Assembly (NCBI GenBank): GCA_958510825.1
Contig: OY294047.1
Location: forward strand, 1,178,001 to 1,242,000
Direction of reading: 5' to 3'
Source of the DNA: Brachypterus glaber
Taxonomy: Eukaryota; Arthropoda; Insecta; Coleoptera; Kateretidae
DNA length: 64,000 bases
Both the position numbers and the translations under genes were made by a program. Below, one piece after another: positions 57,023 through 64,000 of this stretch. The first letter of the stretch is position 1; each line of letters starts with the position of its first letter. Under the pieces are notes generated by a model. That model worked only from the letters and a program-made list of their open reading frames with translations, was not told where the DNA came from and ran no database searches.

Positions 57023-58386
57023 TTATGGTTGCATAAACAACAACTTTCTAAACGCCTTTCTAAAGTCCAGGTTAAATATTGTATAAATTATAGGATTTAC
57101 GGCTGAATTTATATATCCTAACCACGTGATAAAATTAATAAACCTTCTAGATGGGCAACATACAGGACAAAATGGCAAGATAACATACATAAGAAAAAAT
57201 GGAAGCCAACAAACAACGAATACTCCCATAATAATGCCTAGGGTTCTTGCAGCACGTCTTTCTTTCGACAATGATATTCTTTGTTTTTCCTCTATAAATT
57301 GGTAAACAAAACTTTTCTTCGGTTCGTTTAGCACTACTTTAGGGCTCACATTTTTCGAGTTTGGTATTGTTACTGTTGTTTGGTTAGTTGGTGTGGTAGC
57401 TGTTATTTTATTTTCTGATGTACAAGGATTTGAGTTTCTTCTTTGGGATAAGGAGGAGGTTTCTGGGTTATCTGTTAACGAGTCTTCATGCTGGAGTATT
57501 GGTTTCAGATGCATATTATTATCATCATTTTCCTGAAGCTTTTTCTTCTTCTTTGCCTTTTTTTTGTCCTTAGATTTTCCGTTATAATCCGAATGTTCGT
57601 TATGGTTTGTTTCACTACTTACTGATTCTGTGTCTGGTTGATTTTCTTGAGCCTGAATCGTCGACTGATTTTTTGATATAGCATTTATTTTTGATGCTTG
57701 AGCTCTTTCCCTTAAACGCCGTTTTGTAGCTATGAAAATCTCTACGTAAACTATAGTCATTATAAATAAAGGAATAAAAAACGACCCTAAGCTTGAGTAT
57801 ATAACATAGCCTTGTCTGCTTGTCAGTTTGCATTCTTGATTTTCGTCAAATTTATGCGGTGCGGGCCAATCGTTCCAGCCAATAAGTGGCGGAGAACTTA
57901 TTAATAGTGATAAGATCCATACTCCAAAAATCATTAATAAAACGCGCTTCAGAGTACGCTTTTGTGCATAGTTTATTGGGTCGGTTATGGCCCAAAATCT
58001 GTCCAAAGCTATAGCACAAAGATTTAAGATTGAAGCTGTGCAACACATTACATCTGAAGTCAACCACATTTTACAAATATCTATACCAAAAGTCCATCTA
58101 CCTAGTATTGAGTATAATACATTTAAAGGGAGTACTAATATAGCTACTGTTAAATCAGCAACTGCTAAAGAAACTATAAAAAAGTTTTGAACTATCCTTA
58201 AAGGTTTATGGGTGAAAACACTAAGGATTACTAGTATATTTCCGACAATTGTCATGAGGATTAGGAACGTTAAGGTTCCGATTGTTAGAAAGGCTTCCCA
58301 TTCTGGTACGTCTGTTTGGCCGAAAATTGTTGAAAAGTTCCCAAAGGCTACCTGAGGGCAGGTTTCGTTGGTGGCGTTGGCTTCGC
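57023..58386 (-). CDS. Oct-TyrR: Type 1 tyramine (octopamine-tyramine) receptor, main exon
   Basis: A class A biogenic-amine receptor of the insect TAR1 family, coupled in known members to Gi and lowering cAMP. Numbering is from the unspliced Met at 58447 (subtract 19 for the spliced start). Three N-glycosylation sites (NAT, NET, NFS) precede TM1 (about 51-79). TM2 holds VADL, TM3 the amine-binding Asp132 and DRF 149-151 in place of DRY. Cys125 and Cys206 are placed for the disulfide. The NYAQKRT and [12 protein letters not shown] blocks and TM5 [10 protein letters not shown] are TAR1 hallmarks. Loop 3 is about 155 residues, with a Lys run at 292-303. TM6 has CWLPFF, TM7 NPIIY, and the tail is short. 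CAG at 58387-58389 reads as a splice acceptor; read through it, the frame is open to ATG 58447, giving 474 codons unspliced against 455 spliced. The symbol follows the fly gene. Confidence 0.93.
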
Positions 58387-58447
58387 CTGAAAAGGAAAAC
58401 TTTGTATTAGTGGAAACTTTATTACTAAATGAATGTTTGCCTAACAT
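58387..58447 (-). CDS. Alternative unspliced N-terminus of the tyramine receptor
   Basis: The main-exon frame continues upstream for 20 codons to ATG at 58447 ([20 protein letters not shown]). The last bases before 58386, TTTTCCTTTTCAG, look like an intron end, so I think this is intron and not coding. It would be used only if the intron were retained or transcription began here. Confidence 0.3.
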
Positions 58448-58539
58448 GTTTGTTTAACTTCGTATTGGGCAGGAGATGCCTCAGGGGAACAACTAATATT
58501 TTTTGTTTCGAAGTAGGTATACATTATTTTTCACCTCCA

Positions 58540-58800
58540 CGCGTTAAATGGATATTTTAATATCAGATTCACTTTCAGCAACCTCAAAAACCCCAATATA
58601 TAAATTTTTACTAAAACTACCCCCTGCCCCCCAGGGGGTGAAGTTGGAATTTTTATATTACCAAAGTAACTTTTAGCTACCTCAAAAACCCCTTTATACC
58701 AATTTTCACGAAAACTACCCCCACCCCGCAGGAGGGGTAGTATAGAAATGTTTGTCTCGTCTGGAGAAAGAGACTTTTTTTTGTGTTCTTGTGTTATTAT
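58540..58800. repeat. Two-unit tandem repeat and MITE end in the receptor intron
   Basis: CAACCTCAAAAACCCC...AAACTACCCCC and CTACCTCAAAAACCCC...AAACTACCCCC are two units about 95 bases apart, each followed by a C/G-rich palindrome (CCCCCCAGGGGG; CCGCAGGAGGGG). 58741-58797 (TAGAAATGTTTGTCTCGTCT) matches the right end of 59238-59533. Confidence 0.65.
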
Positions 58801-58832
58801 AAATGAAAAACTGAGTAACATAAAAAACTTAC

Positions 58833-58947
58833 CCATGATTATTGCCTGAATGGTAGTAAGCCACTCAGCAATCCTTGGAATATTCCTTGAAATATTCTCA
58901 TGCAAGATTGATCATGTTGAACACGTCGTAGTTAGTAAAGATGATGC
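58833..58947 (-). CDS. Oct-TyrR: Probable first coding exon of the tyramine receptor (5' UTR plus ATG G)
   Basis: On the minus strand CAATAATCATGG is followed by GTAAGTTT (donor at 58832-58831). Splicing to 58386 gives ATG G|GC GAA GCC, i.e. M-G-E-A-N-A-T in the receptor frame, with the phase exactly right. In this frame the ATG at 58836-58834 is the only Met after an upstream stop. CTTTTTCAG ending at 58948 may be the acceptor of a 5' UTR exon. Two short upstream ATGs occur in other frames. The structure is inferred from signals alone. Confidence 0.65.
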
Positions 58948-59237
58948 CTGAAAAAGAAGAAAAAACTTTTAAATCAAAGGGTGATATAATGTGTTATTTT
59001 TAGTAAAGTTTCGAATTATATTACATGGTTCAGTATACATTTAATATAAAGTATCAGTAAGTTTTGAAACAGATTTTATTTTTAAATTCACAAATGACAT
59101 TTAGAAAGTATGAATTTTTAATATATAGCTCAACTATGACCCATGCGTACAAATTTATTAGAAGTAACATATTTAGGATTAAAAGAATCATGTTAGAAAT
59201 AATAATAATTTTGTGACCTTATTAGTTAAAATAATAA

Positions 59238-59533
59238 TTACACAGGCACACAAAAAAGGCCTTTTTCCCCAGACGAGACATGAACAAGACTTTTTTTCGT
59301 ATAGGTACTTGTGCACAGGCACACCAAAAAAGGTCTTTTCTATAGGTTTTTGGGGTTGCTGAATCCGAATCTGGGGTTGCTTTGACTCGGTTGAAACATT
59401 TCTTTTTTTAGGCTAGCAACGAAATGCGACCTGACTGAGCTAAACCAACCCCAGATTCGGATTCAGCGACTACAAAAACGTATAGAAATGTTTGTCTCGT
59501 CTGAGGAAAGAGGCCTTTTTATGTGTGCCTGTG
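59238..59533. mobile_element. MITE with ACACAGGCACAC ends, internally repeated
   Basis: ACACAGGCACACAAAAAAGG at the left and ATGTGTGCCTGTGT at the right. A second copy of the left end lies at about 59315, so one element may sit in another. Arms CCCCAGATTCGGATTCAGC and GCTGAATCCGAATCTGGGG pair. It is related to 6789-7068. Confidence 0.65.
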
Positions 59534-59777
59534 TTATTAATTATTTAGCGCTATAATACAATATGTTTGTGTACTATGAGAATATGCTGAACTTTTAAAA
59601 GCTTTGTAGGTATATCGAAAGTTTTTAAAAAATTATATATTTGGAAATTTTTGGGAATACATGGGAAAAATTTTATCATAATTTTTTTTTGACTGGATGG
59701 GAAAGGGGGCCCCAAAATTAAAAAAAACATATTTACAGTGATTTCCATAGAAAATAAAATACCTATCAAACATTATT

Positions 59778-60193
59778 AATGGAGCTCTCTACAACTAGAA
59801 TTATCAAAAAAAAGACGTCTACCCCATCTCTATCTCATTTGTGCTACACTTTCCAGCCAACCAAATAAATACTGTATTTATTTTTCATACAACAAATACA
59901 GTATTTATTTGGTTGGCCGAAAAGTGTAGCACTGAGCAGCTAAAACGAACATAGCTAATGTGAATCTGTAGAATAAGATAATTCTACTAAAATTTAGATG
60001 GCGCCAGTAATTTCTTTAATAAAAATAATATAGTTACACTTTCTGCCCGGCCAAGTAAATATTGTATTTGTTCAGCAAAGAACAAATACAGAATTTGTTT
60101 GGTGGGTGGAAGTGGGAGTGTATGTATGTCTTCTATCCTTTTTGGGTAGAACTTTTGTATCTGTCTAATCTAACGGGAGAAATCGCCATTATA
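59778..60193 (+). repeat. Direct duplicate of ~415 bp, copy 1
   Basis: Starts GGAGCTCTCTACAACTAGAA and ends AACGGGAGAAATCGCCATTA. It repeats almost exactly at 61253-61668. It contains two successive hairpins: CTACACTTTCCAGCCAACCA with TGGTTGGCCGAAAAGTGTAG, and TTACACTTTCTGCCCGGCC with a looser partner. Confidence 0.85.
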
Positions 60194-60611
60194 TTAATAA
60201 ATGATTAATTTAATTTTTTAATCAGAAAGTACTCTCGCCCATTCGAAATGGATTTTTACTAATTAAAAACAAACAAAAAAAAAAAGAACAGTAGACGCTT
60301 CTTTCCACAAAATTTAAGGTCTATAAGAAATTATTATCTCATTATATTCAAGAAATTTACTCTGTTCCCGACAAACAAGCAAAGAATATTTACTTGCTAA
60401 GCGTTACAAAAAAAATAAACTTTTTCCTTTGAGAATTATATTTTAATTCCCAATTCGGAAACTGCGCTAAACATGCAGCGTTAGCAGTTCGTTAAATACT
60501 CTTTTCATTTTACAGGGTTACACAATCTTACTTTATTTTCGGCCAGAGATGGACCCAGAATTTATTAGGAATCTCGGTTTAAATAAAAATTTGCATGTAC
60601 ATAAATATACA

Positions 60612-60700
60612 GGGTGTAACAGAGTCGCATGTAGATATTTTAAGGAATGATTCTACATTAAAAAATATGAAAAAAAGTTCCTATAAAGGTTGGTCCGGTT
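60612..60700 (+). repeat. Left end of a TACAGGGTG element, cut by family F
   Basis: ACAGGGTGTAACAGAGTCGC leads to AAGGTTGGTCCGG and then switches abruptly to family F at about 60700. Confidence 0.6.
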
Positions 60701-61092
60701 AGCGTTTTTTTTTATAATTAAGGCAATTATTATTGTATTTGGTTAATTTAGCACTTATATAAAAGATAATTTTAAATTGGTCAAAAAATGTTATAAACAA
60801 CGTTTTCCTAAAACGCATTGTTTTCGAGATATTGGCGTTTAAAGCAGTAAAAGGTTTTTTTAGCATATATCACATATTTATAACCCGGTTTGAAAAGATT
60901 ATATTTTAAATAAAAGCTCTTTTAAAGCCCTATAAAAAATGTTATATACAGTTTTTTGCTAGAATATAATGTTTTAAAGATACAGAATTTAAAATAAAAC
61001 GAAACACCTAGTTTGAAATTTGCAAACTAGATGGCTCTAGTGTACAATAGTGCCGATGTTTTGACAGGGTGCTTGCAACGTTTCATCTAGTT
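60700..61092 (+). repeat. Family F, copy 3
   Basis: Matches 9198-9612 almost throughout, ending GCTTGCAACGTTTCATCTAG. Confidence 0.8.
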
Positions 61093-61252
61093 TTATGCAG
61101 AAATTAATGAAGAATATAATAAGTCCTCTAACATTTTCTCGTTGGAGTAACGCTTTACGAGAAAAATGCAGAAAAGCGTCATGTCACGTTTGTTTATTAA
61201 TACTAGCATGTTCTAGATAAAATTACTGTAACATTTGGTAAAGTATATCACA

Positions 61253-61668
61253 ATGGAGCTCTTTACAACTAGAATTATGAAACAAAAGACGTCTACCCTA
61301 TCTCTATCTCATTTGTGCTACACTTTCCAGCCAACCAAATGAATACTGTATTTGTTTTTCATACAACGAATACAGTATTTATTTGGTTGGCCGGAAAGTG
61401 TAGCACTGAGCAGCTAAAACGAACATAGCTAATGTGAATCTGTAGAATAAGATAATTCTACTAAAATTTAGATGGCGCCAGTAATTTCTTTAATAAAAAT
61501 AATATAGTTACACTTTTGGCCCGGCCAAGTAAATATTGTATTTGTTCAACAAAGAACAAATACAGAATTTGTTTGGTTGGGTGGAAGTGGGAGTGTATGT
61601 ATGTCTTCTATCCTTTTTGGGTAGAACTTTTGTCCCTGTCTAATCTAACGGGAGAAATCGCCATTATA
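61253..61668 (+). repeat. Direct duplicate of ~415 bp, copy 2
   Basis: Near-identical to 59778-60193, 1475 bases further on; differences are scattered single bases and a few small indels. Confidence 0.85.
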
Positions 61669-61924
61669 GTAAAATTTTGATTAGTAATAATACAGAAAAA
61701 AGTAAAAAATAGGATCCGATTATTTTCTCAGTGTATTTTACCCATTTATTTTAAAAAACATCCATCTTCGTTCATTTCTCTTTTCTAAAAAAACAAAAAC
61801 TCTGATATAAACATTTCCCTCAAAGCATACTTTTAAACCAACATATCATTCAACCTGATCCGATAAATAGCTTTTTAGCAGACAAAAGCTCTTATTCTAT
61901 AATAAAAAAAGAAAATACTGAAAA

Positions 61925-62290
61925 TAGTCCAGTCAAATAACAAGAAATTCATATGTGAAATTGCAATAAATGTACACGGGCTGGTATTTTAAAGGGTAGT
62001 AGTGGATAGTAACAGAACACTCATGTTTTTCTGCGTAAGGGGTGTCCGCTATCTTGAATTTTAGGGGTGAGTGCGGTTATCTCTTACGATAAAAATGCAT
62101 ATAACCAATTTTCTTAGGCAGAAAATATCCAACAATTTTTGTTTGTATATTTTTTTTATTAATAAAAATCGAGTTAATAAATATTCAAAAATGGCCATGT
62201 CGGGAGGGAAATTGTTTTTTTCAAATATTCAGCGAAATTATTCATATTATGCATTTTTATAGGTATTTTGTTACGGTTACAAATTTTTTT
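61925..62290 (+). repeat. Family E, direct copy
   Basis: TAGTCCAGTCAAATAACAAG and TTTTAGGGGTGAGTGCGGTT match the reverse of 52740-53365. An open frame across the right part is not convincing as a gene. Confidence 0.6.
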
Positions 62291-62807
62291 CTGGCGCGTC
62301 TCATCTAATCAAAACGTCTACTACGGCTACATATTTAATATAATAAAATTTCATAAGGCCCTTGTCTCACATTAATCTGTTTTAAATACAAAATACAAAA
62401 AGTAACGATGGGCTAAACTTTTTAAAAAGTTTCTTCAAGATTTCTTCAAGACAGCAGGTCATTGGCCTGATATTGTAAATATTTTGAACTTAAGTACAGA
62501 AAGCACTTTAAAAGCCATTATTTCCTTTTTAATTAAATTACTGAAATTGCGCTCTTTTATTTTAGATGAATAGCCATAACAATATTTGTTTTTTTTTCTT
62601 CTTTTTTTTATTATTTGTATTTATTTTGTACCGTTACTTACGACAAATTTTTCAATATGTACTATTTATTTGTTACAAGATTTTTTCTTTATAAACAATA
62701 AACTTCTATCTATCTATTAAAAAGTTGAAAAAAGCTAAACAAAAAGTCGGATTGTCTCATTTTTTAGAAAAATAGTTATTTACGGTACAAGTGGGATAAG
62801 TGAAATA

Positions 62808-62945
62808 CTAAACATAAAAAAAATCCACATACGAGGCCCGCTAGGGCAGAGAGGATTATTTTTATTTTTTTTTTCTACTAAACATAAGAAAAATCCACAT
62901 ACGAGGCCCGCTAGGGCAGAGAGGATTATTTTTATTTTTTTTTTC
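62808..62945 (+). repeat. Perfect-looking tandem duplication, two ~69-bp units
   Basis: CTAAACATAA, AATCCACATACGAGGCCCGC and TAGGGCAGAGAGGATTATTT occur twice in succession with one or two differences. Confidence 0.9.
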
Positions 62946-63230
62946 TATTTTGCGACTCTTATAAGCTCATAATCACACGCATTTTGCGTATTCTTATAGG
63001 CCTATACGAGGTAAGTACTTCTTTTTCTTTTGGACAAGACAGGACAAAAGAATATCGCTTGGCATTTTCCCTGCAAATGTCAACACCGCTTTTGAGTTTA
63101 GTTTTCTACGAAATTGTGTTTTAAGTTAAAAGCCGCAAGCGGCTCGTTTTCTAAACTTGTACTCGTGCAGGATTGCACGATCGTGCGCTAAAAACGGGTG
63201 TTATGAAACTAGTACTTTAATATACAATTA
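62936..63230 (-). repeat. Family B, reverse copy
   Basis: TATTTTGCGACTCTTATAAG opens it and ACTAGTACTTTAATATA closes it. Its middle is shortened compared with 44340-44830. Confidence 0.7.
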
Positions 63231-63689
63231 TACTTTTCTTACGTGTTTTAAATTTCAAGTTGATATCTGGGGCAGTTCAAAAGTTAAAGGAGGCGAACAT
63301 AAGAGAAGCACTGCATAATTAAAATAGTATTCAGTGTCAACTCGCCAAATAAAAGGTGCCTGTACTCTTTTATCCGCAACTATTTAGAATGTTTTCTCAT
63401 TAAAACAAGATTTTTTAATTAAAATGACATGAAAAGTTGCTTTACATAATAGCGTATGACGAACAGTTTTTCAAAAAAATATTTGTAAATAAATAGTTTC
63501 AATACCCAGCTTTAAAAATGAGTAAAAAATATTCGTATTCAGTAATTCTACATAGAAGTCATAAAAAAGTTCTATAGATCTAAATGCCCTAACGCACAAA
63601 AAATATGTGCAGGTCCGGGCAGAGGGCATAAAAATTTTCCGGACCTAGCAAGCTTTGCAAAAATAGGCAATTAATTTACATAAAAGAAG

Positions 63690-64000
63690 ACCAAAGAACT
63701 GTTACCTCAAGAAGTAATTTCAGACCAATGTTTATGAAGGTGTCATCTTTTTGTTTATTTACTAACAGAAACGCGATACAGCTTTGTAGTGTAAAGTGTA
63801 GATGTCGCTAGTCGACTTTCATGCTACCTAGTAGCGATGTTGCGTAGTTTCCACCTTATCATGAATTCAAATCATTATACTTAAATTAAAAATGTAAAAA
63901 ACTTTATTGTGTATACTATAATTATGTTTAATAATATAGTATATTTAAATCTATTAAAATTAAACTACTAGTTCATATAAAACTCATACAGAACTAATGT
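63690..64000 (-). mobile_element. Reverse copy of the 29665-30230 element, cut by the window end
   Basis: GGTGTCATCTTTTTGTTTAT, CCACCTTATCATGAATTCAA and TAAACTACTAGTTCATATAA match the right half of 29665-30230 in reverse. The sequence leaves the window inside the element. Confidence 0.75.

Larger units (their letters stand above)
58948..64000. other. Region upstream of the tyramine receptor, repeat-filled
   Basis: No exon was recognised. Unlisted parts (58960-59230, 60195-60600, 61100-61250, 61670-61920, 62290-62800 and 63235-63680) are AT-rich and unremarkable. Further 5' UTR exons of the receptor could lie here but cannot be seen from sequence alone. Confidence 0.5.

Overview
The window is insect nuclear DNA: AT-rich, with spliced genes bearing canonical GT..AG introns, and dominated by non-autonomous transposable elements. 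Four recognisable animal genes are present, and all four are best matched by insect families (myosin VI, insulin-like peptide 7, the Ir25a co-receptor and the type 1 tyramine/octopamine receptor). The load of short inverted-repeat elements suits a large repeat-rich genome, perhaps a beetle, but the order is a guess. I see no bacterial, rRNA, CRISPR or intact transposase/reverse-transcriptase gene.

Layout. 369-15317 (+): nine 3' exons of a myosin VI heavy chain (jaguar/Myo95F type), about 707 codons from the late motor domain through converter, insert 2, IQ motif, lever arm and single alpha-helix to the cargo-binding domain and stop. Phases agree at every junction; the 5' exons lie outside the window. 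15318-24235: intergenic, filled with repeats. 24236-26667 (+): a complete three-exon insulin-like peptide 7 gene, 146 residues, with B and A chains and dibasic sites. 26668-32510: repeats. 32511-32899 (+): one intact exon of an Ir25a-type ionotropic receptor (ligand-binding lobe S1 to start of M1), with no companion exon recognised. 32900-55900: about 23 kb of nested repeats, a tRNA-like sequence and a long perfect TTA microsatellite. 57023-58947 (-): a type 1 tyramine receptor with all seven helices; its start codon probably sits at the end of a small upstream exon. Just downstream, its 3' end (loop 3, TM6, TM7, tail) is repeated in tandem at 56401-56900, still open and with only synonymous changes seen in TM6-TM7, followed by decayed copies. 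58948-64000: repeats.

The genes do not form a pathway. One encodes a minus-end actin motor, one a secreted peptide hormone, one a chemosensory/thermosensory co-receptor and one a biogenic-amine receptor. The intervening DNA is a layered record of element insertion: a hAT-type element with a perfect 8-bp target duplication, a Mutator-like family with 9-bp duplications, a TA-flanked mini-element with its empty site in the window, a probable Harbinger remnant, many long-armed foldbacks, and several families sharing a 'GTTCTTGAnnTATCGT' phrase. All calls rest on reading the sequence; no alignments or database searches were run.
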